From an uncultured Rhodospirillaceae bacterium (lineage in GTDB: Bacteria > Pseudomonadota > Alphaproteobacteria > Rhodospirillales > Casp-alpha2): a stretch of 64,000 nucleotides of DNA. Below are positions 42,917 through 51,016 of this stretch, one piece after another. Within the stretch, counting starts at the first letter, position 1, and every line of letters starts with the position of its first letter. The notes under the pieces were generated by a model that was not told the DNA's origin, made no database searches, and worked only from the letters and a program-made list of their open reading frames with translations. Location: positions 1 to 64,000 of the forward strand of contig CAJWCU010000010.1 in NCBI GenBank assembly GCA_913030825.1, read 5' to 3'. A program made the position numbers and the translations under genes.

Positions 42917-42935
42917 GCCTCATCGATCATGAGGC
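42917..42935. promoter_or_regulatory. inverted repeat GCCTCAT-N5-ATGAGGC
   Basis: A perfect 7-bp inverted repeat with a 5-nt spacer lies 114 nt upstream of the DUF3604 start and 16 nt past the dehydrogenase stop. No T-run follows on either strand, so an operator is more likely than a terminator. A TATAAT/ATTATA-like patch follows at 42883-42888. Confidence 0.35.
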
Positions 42936-42950
42936 GCTCCACGCCGGGGC

Positions 42951-43859
42951 TCAGGTTTCCTCGTCCCCCGGAAGCGCGAAGCCCCCATCCCGTTGATAGA
43001 CCTTGATCACCGAGGCATCGTCGGCGCGGCCCAGGCCCATGTCCTTGGCTTCCTGAAAACGCTGTAACGCGGTCTGTGAAATCGGCAACGGGAAGTCCAG
43101 GCGTTCGCCCTGGGCCAAGACGATGCCCAGGTCCTTGATGAAGATATCGACGGCGCTTTTCGGGCTGTAATCGTTTTCCAAAACATGCGGGACGCGATTT
43201 TCGAACATCCAGGAATTTCCCGCCGACGCCGTGATCACTTTGAATACCGTGTCGGCGTCCAACCCGCTCTTGATGGCCAGGGCCATGGCCTCCATGGCCG
43301 ATGCGATGTGCACCCCGGCGAGCAGTTGATTGACCATCTTCATGGTCGAACCCGGGCCGGGCGCATCGCCCAGTTCAAACACCGTTTCCGCCGCCGCATC
43401 CAGAAGCGGCCGCGCCTTGTCGAAAGCCGTCTGCGCACCCGACGCCATGACCGACAGCTTCCCCGCCGCCGCCTTGACCGGACCGCCGGAGATCGGCGCG
43501 TCGAGGTAGAGCCCACCGGCCGCCTCGACCTCGGCCGCCAGGGACTGGGCGGCGTCGGGCGGCATGGTGGCACAGCCCAGAACGACTGAACCGGGCGCCA
43601 ATGATGCCAGCACGCCATCCGGCCCCCGCAGGACGGAGGCGACCTGATCCGCATTGACGACGACAATGGCGACGGCGTCGGCGCCCGTCGCCGCTTCCCG
43701 TGGCGTGCCCACCGCCCGGCCGCCGGCCTGGGCGAAGGCGTTTCGCGCGTCTTCGGAAATGTCACAACCGGCGGTGTCGATCCCCGCCGCCACCAGGGAC
43801 GAGGCCACGCCCATACCCATGGCGCCGAGGCCGATCACCGCCGCGCGGTAAGCCGTCAT
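42951..43859 (-). CDS. 3-hydroxyisobutyrate dehydrogenase-family oxidoreductase (LtnD-like)
   Basis: This 302-aa beta-hydroxyacid dehydrogenase has the NAD(P) motif AAVIGLGAMGMGVASSL. The substrate signature YLDAPISGGPVKAAAGKL and the catalytic-Lys helix GSTMKMVNQLLAGVHIASA follow. AIKSGLDADTVFKVITASAG and FIKDLGIVLAQGERLDFPLP are also typical. The sequence resembles L-threonate dehydrogenase (LtnD) more than valine-pathway MmsB. It is followed by the DUF3604-VOC pair on the same strand, 147 nt away. A sugar-acid substrate is likely. Confidence 0.83.
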   Translation of the reverse strand: MTAYRAAVIGLGAMGMGVASSLVAAGIDTAGCDISEDARNAFAQAGGRAVGTPREAATGADAVAIVVVNADQVASVLRGPDGVLASLAPGSVVLGCATMPPDAAQSLAAEVEAAGGLYLDAPISGGPVKAAAGKLSVMASGAQTAFDKARPLLDAAAETVFELGDAPGPGSTMKMVNQLLAGVHIASAMEAMALAIKSGLDADTVFKVITASAGNSWMFENRVPHVLENDYSPKSAVDIFIKDLGIVLAQGERLDFPLPISQTALQRFQEAKDMGLGRADDASVIKVYQRDGGFALPGDEET

Positions 43860-43914
43860 GTCAGGATGTTCCTAAGCGGTCTTTTGTTCGTGTCGTTGTT
43901 CGGTTGGCGGAGGA

Positions 43915-44643
43915 TCAAAGCGCGTCGAGCGCGCCCTTGATCCGGGTGATCGTATCCTTGAGACCCTGCATCATGTTGTCGGCGTCTTTTTCCAACGCCG
44001 CCAATTCCTTCTTACCGGCGGCGATCTTCGCCACCAGTTTCTCGCGCTCGGCGTTCAGTTTATCCAACGCCGCCTGGGCGTCGGCTTGCTTCTGCGCCGC
44101 TTCCGATGCCGCTTCCAGCGCGGCCTTGGTCTCGGTGTAGAGACCGGACAGTTTGGATTCCAGTTCCTGGGCTTCCGTGCGGCGTTTTTCGATATCGGCG
44201 TTTGTCGCGGCCAGTTCCTGTTTCGCCGTTTCCACCGCCTGGGCGATGTCCTGGCTTTCCTTCATGAACTGATCCTGCGCGGCCTTCATGGCGGCCCGTT
44301 CGTCGGCGACCTGGGCGCGCAGGCGGGTCATGTCGTCCTGCGCCTGACCGACGTCGGAGCGGTAATCGACGGCGGCGACCACGGCCAGGCCGGCAACCAC
44401 GAACAGGCCCAGGGCGACCCGTTTCCACGCCGCGGCGGAACCGTCCATGCCCAAAAAGGCTTTGCGTTTCGCCTTGTCCCCGGCGCCGCCGGCAGCCGCT
44501 TTGCCATCGGCCTTGGCATCGGGCTTCGGCGCGGCATTGGCGTCGGCCTTTGCATCGGATGTGCCCGAAGCGGCGGGCTTTGCGTCCGGCTTGGTGCCGG
44601 CGGCCGGCTTCGGCGGAGTGGGTTTGGGTGTTTCGTCGCTCAT
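43915..44643 (-). CDS. hypothetical membrane-anchored coiled-coil protein
   Basis: This 242-aa protein has three clear parts. Residues 1-60 are a low-complexity Lys/Pro/Ala/Asp tail (repeats such as KPDAKPAA and KADANAA). One membrane helix lies at about 75-93 (VALGLFVVAGLAVVAAV). Residues 100-240 form a long coiled coil rich in Ala, Glu, Gln and Lys. The basic tail should be cytoplasmic and the coiled coil periplasmic. No family match is recognised; a structural or spacer role is plausible. Confidence 0.65.
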   Translation of the reverse strand: MSDETPKPTPPKPAAGTKPDAKPAASGTSDAKADANAAPKPDAKADGKAAAGGAGDKAKRKAFLGMDGSAAAWKRVALGLFVVAGLAVVAAVDYRSDVGQAQDDMTRLRAQVADERAAMKAAQDQFMKESQDIAQAVETAKQELAATNADIEKRRTEAQELESKLSGLYTETKAALEAASEAAQKQADAQAALDKLNAEREKLVAKIAAGKKELAALEKDADNMMQGLKDTITRIKGALDAL

Positions 44644-44879
44644 GGGTTCCGATCCTTAATACATTCTGTTTGGGGGCCTCTCCCGCCCTTACCCTCTGTC
44701 CCTATTATAGAGGAGACGGGCCCGAGAACCAGGGGGCCATGCTGCGACCGCACATCGAACATGGCTGGCGGAGAGGCCTGAAACCGTTATGATACCGCCC
44801 GAAATTCCCGCGCCGCCGGGCCGGTTTCGGCACGAATTCCCAAGCGGCGCCCCACTCCTACTTATCAGCGGCAGATGTC

Positions 44880-45965
44880 ATGAATGTTTCGGAAATCACC
44901 CTGCGGCGCCTCAACCTGCCCTTGAAAATTCCCTACAAGCTGGCCTTCGGACCGGTCACGGCCTTCGATACGATCCTGGTGACGGTCACCGGCGACAACG
45001 GCGAGGAAGGCTTCGGCGAGGCGACGATCCTGACCGGCTACACCCCGGAAACGGTCGACGGCGCCTGGGCCAAGGCCCGGGAACTGGCGGCCGCCCTCAA
45101 GGGTATGGAGGCCGCCACGGCCAAGGCGGAAGCGCTCAAGCATCACAAGGCGGCCCCCTTCACCGTGACGTCGCTGGTCACCGCCATCGAAATGGCCGAA
45201 GGCAGCCCGTTTCTCGAGATCACCCGGGAAACGCCGGTGCCGCTGCTGGCGATCCTCAGCGCCTCCGACGAGCCCGGCATCGCCCGGGAAATGGAACAAC
45301 ATCGGGCCGCCCGCTACGGCACGGTCAAGGTCAAGGTCGGCTTCGAATGGGAATCCGACGCCAAGCGCCTGAAATTCATTCAGGATCAAGTCACGGCCAT
45401 GGGGCCCGGTGCCCCCGGCCTGCGGATCGACGGCAACCAGGGCTATTCCCTGGACGACGCCCTGGCCTTCACCCGTATCCTGGCCCCCGACCATATCGAA
45501 TTGTTCGAACAACCTTGCCATATGGACGATTGGGACGCCGCCAAGGCGGTTTCCGAGATTTCCCCCGTGCCGATGATGCTGGACGAAAGCATCTACGGCC
45601 CGGCCGAAATCGAACGCGCGGCGGCGACCGGGTCGGCGCGCTTCGTGAAATTGAAATTGATGAAGGCCGGTAGCCTGGAAAACCTGGCGGCGCAGTTGGA
45701 ACGGATTCGGGAATTGGGGATGGAACCCGTCCTCGGCAACGGCGTCGCCGCCGATCCGGGCTGTTGGATGGAGTCCTGCGTCGCGCGCACGCATATCACC
45801 AACGCCGGCGAACAGAACGGCTTCCTCAAACCGCATCGCGGCCTGTTCGCCGACCCCATCCGGGTCGAGCGGGGGTCGATGATCCTGACGCCGGGCCGCC
45901 CGGCCCTGATCGGCGATGCGGACCTGGACGCGCTTTCGGCGGAAACGCTTCGGGTCGCCGCCTGA
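44880..45965 (+). CDS. mandelate racemase/muconate-lactonizing enzyme-family protein
   Basis: This 361-aa enolase-superfamily enzyme has a capping domain (LPLKIPYKLAFGPV, GFGEATILTGYT) and a barrel with the MLE-type residues. These are YGTVKVKVGFE (KxK), LRIDGNQGYS (Asp), IELFEQPCHMDD (Glu), MMLDESIYGP (Asp/Glu) and FVKLKLMKAGSL (Lys). Such enzymes abstract a proton alpha to a carboxylate and then racemise, dehydrate or cycloisomerise. It is followed by TauE/SafE, AEC and NSS transporter genes on the same strand, so a small organic acid or amino acid is likely. The exact substrate is unknown. Confidence 0.85.
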   Translation: MNVSEITLRRLNLPLKIPYKLAFGPVTAFDTILVTVTGDNGEEGFGEATILTGYTPETVDGAWAKARELAAALKGMEAATAKAEALKHHKAAPFTVTSLVTAIEMAEGSPFLEITRETPVPLLAILSASDEPGIAREMEQHRAARYGTVKVKVGFEWESDAKRLKFIQDQVTAMGPGAPGLRIDGNQGYSLDDALAFTRILAPDHIELFEQPCHMDDWDAAKAVSEISPVPMMLDESIYGPAEIERAAATGSARFVKLKLMKAGSLENLAAQLERIRELGMEPVLGNGVAADPGCWMESCVARTHITNAGEQNGFLKPHRGLFADPIRVERGSMILTPGRPALIGDADLDALSAETLRVAA

Positions 45966-45968
45966 CCC

Positions 45969-46745
45969 ATGGACCGGCTTTCCGAACTGCTCGGCTACCC
46001 GCCGGAAACGCTCGCGCTCATTTCGCTCTGTATCGTCATGGGCGGCATTGCCAAAGGCATCGCCGGGGTCGGCCTGCCGATCGTCACTCTGTCGATCATC
46101 CTGACGGCGGGCCTGATGGAACCGCGCGACGCGCTGGCCGCCCTGGTCCTGCCGATCCTGGTCACGAACCTTTGGCAGGCCGTGCGCGCTGGCGATCTGA
46201 TGACGCCGTTGAAGCGCCATTATCCGATGATCATCACGCTGTTGATCTTCCTTTATATCGGCTCGCTGTTGGTGGCCCGCCTGGACACGCAGATTCTGTT
46301 CGCGGTTCTGGGCGCCTGCCTCGCGGCGTTTTCGGCGATGAGCCTGTGGAAACCCCGGTTGGAGCCGTTGAAACCCGAGACGGAACGCTGGGCCGGGCCG
46401 CTGGCCGGAACCATCGGCGGGCTGCTGGGCGGAATTTCAACGGTCTGGGGCCCGCCCATGAGCATTTATCTCGTCATGCTGCATCTGAAAAAGGACGAAT
46501 GGGTGCGCACGGTCGGGCTGATCTGGTTTTCCGGCACGATTCCGCTGACCACGTTCTATTGGGCCAACGGCGTGCTGCATCCGGGCAATATCTGGATCAC
46601 CGCCGCCGCCTGCGTACCTGTCATGGTCGGTATTCTGATCGGCGAACAGGTCCGCAAGTTCATCGACGAAGACCTGTTCCGCAAAATTCTGCTGATTGTC
46701 CTGTTCCTATCCGGGCTGAACCTGATCCGCCGGGCAATTTTCTGA
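45969..46745 (+). CDS. TauE/SafE-family sulfite/anion exporter
   Basis: This 258-aa inner-membrane protein has about eight hydrophobic helices. It begins 3 nt after the enolase-superfamily gene. TauE/SafE signatures are GIAKGIAGVGLPIVTLSIIL and a repeat-like GGLLGGISTVWGPPMSIYL in the second half. Members export sulfite, sulfoacetate or other small anions. The Xsc enzyme in this window makes sulfite, so a link is possible. However, the genes are 16 kb apart and the immediate neighbour suggests a different anion. Confidence 0.88.
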   Translation: MDRLSELLGYPPETLALISLCIVMGGIAKGIAGVGLPIVTLSIILTAGLMEPRDALAALVLPILVTNLWQAVRAGDLMTPLKRHYPMIITLLIFLYIGSLLVARLDTQILFAVLGACLAAFSAMSLWKPRLEPLKPETERWAGPLAGTIGGLLGGISTVWGPPMSIYLVMLHLKKDEWVRTVGLIWFSGTIPLTTFYWANGVLHPGNIWITAAACVPVMVGILIGEQVRKFIDEDLFRKILLIVLFLSGLNLIRRAIF

Positions 46746-46809
46746 TAGCCTTCCGAACAATCGCCGGGGGATGATGCCCGGCGCGCGATCCGGACGAGGG
46801 GGGCCTGCC

Positions 46810-47739
46810 GTGCTGAACATTCTGTGGTCGATCCTGCCGATCTTCGTGCTGATCGTGCTGGGCAACGTCTTGCGCCGGGGTGGCATTCCGTCGATCGAAT
46901 TCTGGAACCTGAACGACAAGCTGGTCTATTGGGTCCTGTTCCCGTCGCTGCTGTTCTTCAAGACCTCGACGACGGAACTGGCCGGCGGCTTCCTCGGCCC
47001 CTTGGCGGCGGCGATCCTGACCGGACTGGCTGCCGCCCTGATCGTATCACTGGGCCTAGGCCTCGCGTTCGGGTTTTCCCGGCCGCAGGCGACCAGCATT
47101 CTGCAGGGGGCCGCCCGCCACAACACCTTCCTCGCCCTCGCCATTTCCGAACGGCTGTTCGGGCTGGAAGGACTTGCGGTCGCCGCGCTCTGCACGGCGG
47201 TTCTGATCCCGCCGACCAACGTCCTGGTCATCAGCCTGATGAACATCCTGTTGCGCCACGGCGGGCCCGGCGGCCTGTGGGCGCCGGTGGCGCGGGACCT
47301 CGCGCGCAATCCGCTGATTCTCTCCGTCGGACTGGGCATCGGCGTCAACTTCGCCGACATCGGCCAGATCCCCGTCATCCACGACGCGACGGAGATGCTC
47401 GGCCGGGCGGCCCTGCCCATCGTGCTGTTGGCCGTCGGCGCCAATATCCGCATCAACGAGATGAAGGCTTCGCTGTCGCCCATCGCCCTCGCCACGGCGG
47501 TCAAGTTCGTGGTTTTTCCCGCCGCCGTCTGGGGCATGTGCTTCACCCTGGGGATCACCGGCGTCACCGCCTATGTGCTGACCGTTTTCGCGGTCATGCC
47601 GATGCCGCCGTCGTCGTTCACAATCGCCCGCGAAATGGGCGGCGATGCGCCGCTCGCCGCCAGCATGGTCTCGCTTCAGACGCTGCTGAGCCTGCTGACC
47701 GTGCCGGTCAGCCTTGTGATCGCCCAAAACCTGTTCTAA
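46810..47739 (+). CDS. AEC-family (auxin efflux carrier) transporter
   Basis: This 309-aa membrane transporter starts at GTG 46810, which gives the family-like N-terminus LNILWSILPIFVLIVLGN; ATG 46771 would add 13 polar residues. About ten hydrophobic helices are visible. Family features include LQGAARHNTFLALAISERLFG and FAVMPMPPSSFTIAREMGGD. AEC proteins export or import dicarboxylates and other organic acids. It follows the TauE/SafE gene on the same strand after 64 nt. Confidence 0.87.
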   Translation: MLNILWSILPIFVLIVLGNVLRRGGIPSIEFWNLNDKLVYWVLFPSLLFFKTSTTELAGGFLGPLAAAILTGLAAALIVSLGLGLAFGFSRPQATSILQGAARHNTFLALAISERLFGLEGLAVAALCTAVLIPPTNVLVISLMNILLRHGGPGGLWAPVARDLARNPLILSVGLGIGVNFADIGQIPVIHDATEMLGRAALPIVLLAVGANIRINEMKASLSPIALATAVKFVVFPAAVWGMCFTLGITGVTAYVLTVFAVMPMPPSSFTIAREMGGDAPLAASMVSLQTLLSLLTVPVSLVIAQNLF

Positions 47740-47769
47740 GAGGCGAGGACCAAGGGAGGGACAGAGATC

Positions 47770-49098
47770 ATGGGACCCCGCGATCATTTCGCCACGCGTT
47801 TGGGCTTCATCCTGGCGGCGGCCGGGTCGGCCGTCGGGCTGGGAAATATCTGGAAATTTCCCTTCATGGCCGGACAGAACGGCGGCGGCGCCTTTCTGAT
47901 CATCTATCTCGCCTTCGTGCTCACGATCGGCTTTTCCGTGATGTTGGCCGAATTCACCATCGGCCGCGCCGGGCAACGGAATCCGGTCGGTGCCTTCCGC
48001 GCGCTGAAGGGCGGCGCTTGGCCCGCCGTCGGTGGGCTCGGCGTGATCGCCGGGTTCGTGATCCTGTCGTTCTATTCCGTGGTCGGCGGCTGGACCCTGG
48101 CCTATGCCATCAAGGCGGCGACGGGGGCGCTGGCGTCCAACGATCCGGAAACCCTGGGTGCGGCCTTCGGCGCCTTCATTTCCGAGCCCGAGGGCGTGAT
48201 CGGTTTTCACACGCTGTTCATGGTGCTGACCGGCGGCATCATTGCCGGCGGGGTGCAGGGCGGGATCGAGCGCGCGTCGCGCATTCTGATGCCGGTGCTG
48301 GTCGTCCTGGTCATCGTCCTGGCCGTCCGCGCGGTGACGCTCGACGGCGCGGCCAAGGGTATCGACTTCTTCCTCACTCCCGACTTTTCAAAAGTCACCT
48401 GGGGCACGGTCAACGCCGCCCTGGGGCAGGCGTTCTTCTCCCTGTCGCTCGGCATGGGGGCGATGCTGACCTATGCCAGCTACCTGGACAAGCAGGTGAA
48501 CCTGCCGAAGACGGCGGCCCAGGTCACGGTCCTGGATACGACATTTGCGGTGATCGCCGGGTTCATGGTGCTGCCCGCCGTGTTCGCCTTCGGCTTCGAT
48601 CCGGCGGCGGGCCCGGGCCTGACCTTCATCACCCTGCCCGCCGTGTTCGCCCAAATGCCGGCGGGCCAGGTCTTCGCCTTCCTATTCTTCGCCCTTTTGG
48701 CGATCGCGGCGCTGACGTCGGCCGTGTCGATCATGGAACCCGTGGTCGCCTATCTGATCGACGAGCGGCGCATGCCCCGGCGGTGGGCGGCGTTGCTGTC
48801 CGGCGTCATGATCTGGGCGCTCGGCGTGCCCTCGGCCCTGTCGCTGGGCCCGTGGAAGGACATGACAATCGGCGGCAAGGGCTTCCTGGACGCCATGGAC
48901 TACCTGGCCTCCAACATCATGCTGCCGACCGGCGGCGTGCTTATCGCCCTGTTCGTCGGCTGGTCGATTTCCGCCCGCGCGCAGGAAGAAGCACAATCGG
49001 ACGGCAGCCATCCCTTCCCGCTTATTCGCGTCTGGATATTCATCTGCCGCTTCGTCGCCCCGGCGGCCGTCGCCTGGGTGTTGATCAGCGGCCTGTAA
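47770..49098 (+). CDS. sodium-dependent neurotransmitter-symporter family transporter
   Basis: This 442-aa NSS/SNF transporter couples sodium to uptake of an amino acid or related solute. The hallmark segment is RLGFILAAAGSAVGLGNIW with KFPFMAGQNGGGAFLI. About twelve helices are visible. It lies 30 nt after the AEC gene, completing a run of three transporters behind the enolase-superfamily gene. Substrate unknown; known bacterial homologues take Leu, Trp, Tyr or taurine-like amines. Confidence 0.92.
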   Translation: MGPRDHFATRLGFILAAAGSAVGLGNIWKFPFMAGQNGGGAFLIIYLAFVLTIGFSVMLAEFTIGRAGQRNPVGAFRALKGGAWPAVGGLGVIAGFVILSFYSVVGGWTLAYAIKAATGALASNDPETLGAAFGAFISEPEGVIGFHTLFMVLTGGIIAGGVQGGIERASRILMPVLVVLVIVLAVRAVTLDGAAKGIDFFLTPDFSKVTWGTVNAALGQAFFSLSLGMGAMLTYASYLDKQVNLPKTAAQVTVLDTTFAVIAGFMVLPAVFAFGFDPAAGPGLTFITLPAVFAQMPAGQVFAFLFFALLAIAALTSAVSIMEPVVAYLIDERRMPRRWAALLSGVMIWALGVPSALSLGPWKDMTIGGKGFLDAMDYLASNIMLPTGGVLIALFVGWSISARAQEEAQSDGSHPFPLIRVWIFICRFVAPAAVAWVLISGL

Positions 49099-49147
49099 CA
49101 CCGGGCCCGGACATCTCCCTGCCTTGCCGTCGGAAATCCGCCGAGCT

Positions 49148-49161
49148 TTGACTTGCATCAA
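49148..49161 (+). promoter_or_regulatory. FNR-like box upstream of cytochrome c peroxidase
   Basis: TTGACTTGCATCAA matches TTGAT-N4-ATCAA at nine of ten defined positions. It lies 66-79 nt before ATG 49227, so a start site near 49196 would place it at about -41.5. FNR-type control of cytochrome c peroxidase is known in several proteobacteria. Confidence 0.6.
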
Positions 49162-49180
49162 GGCGTCATCGGGATTAGTT

Positions 49181-49199
49181 GATAATAATTCTCAATATT
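49181..49199 (+). promoter_or_regulatory. Fur-like box upstream of cytochrome c peroxidase
   Basis: GATAATAATTCTCAATATT agrees with the 19-bp Fur consensus GATAATGATAATCATTATC at about 13 positions. It sits between the FNR-like box and the start codon, where a bound repressor would block transcription. Confidence 0.45.
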
Positions 49200-49226
49200 A
49201 AGTTCCGATTTCCGTCGCGAGGCCCC

Positions 49227-50450
49227 ATGTCCAAGCCTGTCCGTCCCGCAATCTTCGCCGCCGCCGGCGTCCTGGCTGCGGCCCTGTCCTGCGTCCCGGC
49301 AGCCGCCGGAGACGCCACGTTCGCGACCAAGGCCGACCTGGGCAAGGCGCTGTTCTTCGACACCAACCTGTCGAAGAACCGGACCCAGGCCTGCGCAACC
49401 TGCCACGACCCAACCCATGCCTTCACGGACCCGCGCCCGACGGCGGTCGGGCGCGCCGTCTCCATGGGCGACGACGGCGCGTCCCTGGGCGACCGCAACA
49501 CGCCGACCGCGGCCTATGCCCGGTTCTCGCCCAAGTTTCAGCGGCTCAAGGATGGGACCTATGTCGGCGGTCAGTTTCTCGACGGGCGCGAGCCGGACCT
49601 GGCCGGACAGGCAGGTGGCCCGCCGCTCAACCCCATTGAAATGGGCATGCCGGATAAGGAAAGCGTGGTCGCGCGGCTGTGGGAAAACCCCGATTACGTG
49701 ACGGCCTTCACCAAGCTGTTCGGGCCCGAAACGGCGGCGAAGACGGAAACCGCCTATGCCGCCATGACCCAGGCCATCGCGGCCTTCGAGGGGACGGATG
49801 AATTCGCGCCCTTCACCTCGAAGTACGACCGGTTTTTGGCCGGCAAAGCGAAACTGACGGACAAGGAAGAGCTGGGCCGCCTGCTGTTCTTTTCCCAGCA
49901 GTTCACCAACTGCAACCAATGCCATCAGCTTCATACGGTGCAGCCGGCATCGCGCGAGACCTTCACCAACTACCAGTATCACAACATCGGAATTCCGGTG
50001 AACGCGGCGGCGCGCAAGGCCAACGGATCGAAGGCCGGGCATATCGACCGCGGGCTTCTGGACAACCCGGCGGTGGACGATCCCGCCCAGGCGGGCAAGT
50101 TCAAGGTGCCGAGCCTGCGCAACGTCGCCGTCACCGGCCCCTATATGCACAACGGGGTTTTCACGGACCTGCGGACGACGGTTCTGTTCTACAACAAGTA
50201 CAATACCCGCGACCCAAAACGTCTGATCAATCCGGAATCCGGCGCGCCGTTCCGCGACCCGGAAGTCGCCGAGAACATCGCAACCAAGGAATTGACCCAT
50301 GGCCCGGCGTTGGACGACAAGCGGATCGACGCTTTGGTCGCCTTTTTGAAGACCCTGACCGACCGGCGATACGAGCCCCTATTGGCCGAGATCGAGGCCG
50401 AGGAAAAAGCAGCCCGCCAGGCCGCCCACGCCGCGCCCAATAAGAAATAG
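49227..50450 (+). CDS. di-haem cytochrome c peroxidase
   Basis: This 407-aa periplasmic enzyme reduces hydrogen peroxide with electrons from a c-type cytochrome. ATG 49227 begins a signal peptide (PAIFAAAGVLAAALSCVPAAAG). Two haem c motifs are visible: ACATCHDPTHAF and NCNQCHQLHTVQ. Typical segments are GKALFFDTNLSKN, GRAVSMGDDGASLGDRNTP, and FKVPSLRNVAVTGPYMHNG, with the last close to the bridging region. The C-terminal tail is Lys/Ala-rich. It is convergent with the bacterioferritin genes and carries FNR-like and Fur-like boxes in front. Confidence 0.93.
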   Translation: MSKPVRPAIFAAAGVLAAALSCVPAAAGDATFATKADLGKALFFDTNLSKNRTQACATCHDPTHAFTDPRPTAVGRAVSMGDDGASLGDRNTPTAAYARFSPKFQRLKDGTYVGGQFLDGREPDLAGQAGGPPLNPIEMGMPDKESVVARLWENPDYVTAFTKLFGPETAAKTETAYAAMTQAIAAFEGTDEFAPFTSKYDRFLAGKAKLTDKEELGRLLFFSQQFTNCNQCHQLHTVQPASRETFTNYQYHNIGIPVNAAARKANGSKAGHIDRGLLDNPAVDDPAQAGKFKVPSLRNVAVTGPYMHNGVFTDLRTTVLFYNKYNTRDPKRLINPESGAPFRDPEVAENIATKELTHGPALDDKRIDALVAFLKTLTDRRYEPLLAEIEAEEKAARQAAHAAPNKK

Positions 50451-50532
50451 GCAAAGAAAAAGGCGCGTCCCGCCCCTGGTGGAACCGCGCCCGATTTCTT
50501 CACCGGCCAAAGGGGCCGGGAGACAGCCCCGA

Positions 50533-51003
50533 TCAGGACATCTTGGACTGGATGTAGTTGTCCAGGCCCATTTTCTCGATCAGGCCCAGCTGCTTTTCGC
50601 ACCAGTAAAGGTGGTCTTCCTCGGTATCTTCCAACAGGCCCAGAAGCATCTGTCGGGTGACGTAGTCGCCTTCCTTTTCGCAAAGGGCGATGACCTTGAC
50701 CAATTCCTTCTGCACGAACATTTCGTAGGAAAGGTCGTTCTTGATCATCGACGTCACGTCCTTGCCGATCTTCAGCTTGGCGCGCGAGGCGACGTCGGGG
50801 AAACCTTCCAGGAAGAGGACGCGCTCGATGATTTTGGCGGCGTGCTCCAGTTCTTCTTCCTGCTCGTGCTTCATGCGCTCGTAGAGTTCTTCCAAACCCC
50901 AATCCTGATACATGCGCGAATGGATAAAGTACTGGTCGGCGGCCGACATTTCGTGGGTCAACAGGCCGTTCAGCGCGGTGATGACAGTCTTCTTGCCTTT
51001 CAT
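50533..51003 (-). CDS. bfr: bacterioferritin subunit with intact ferroxidase site, no haem Met
   Basis: This 156-aa iron-storage subunit keeps all six ferroxidase ligands: Glu18, Glu51, His54, Glu94, Glu128 and His131 (canonical 127/130, offset by one inserted residue). The haem-ligating Met52 of bacterioferritin is replaced by Leu52 in EEELEHAAK. It can therefore oxidise iron but probably does not bind haem itself. ATG 51003-51001 has GGAGCG upstream. It follows the second bacterioferritin gene by 13 nt. This matches the BfrA/BfrB division of labour reported in Magnetospirillum and Pseudomonas. Confidence 0.93.
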   Translation of the reverse strand: MKGKKTVITALNGLLTHEMSAADQYFIHSRMYQDWGLEELYERMKHEQEEELEHAAKIIERVLFLEGFPDVASRAKLKIGKDVTSMIKNDLSYEMFVQKELVKVIALCEKEGDYVTRQMLLGLLEDTEEDHLYWCEKQLGLIEKMGLDNYIQSKMS

Positions 51004-51016
51004 GACGGAACGCTCC

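Noticed and set aside
45969-46745. TauE/SafE gene as a dedicated part of the taurine cluster
   Set aside because: It directly follows an enolase-superfamily gene and lies 15 kb from xsc-pta; the family exports several anions.
46824-49151. 775-codon open frame on the plus strand over the AEC and NSS genes
   Set aside because: It runs in another frame through two convincing membrane transporters and is Arg/Gly/Pro/His-rich without motifs.
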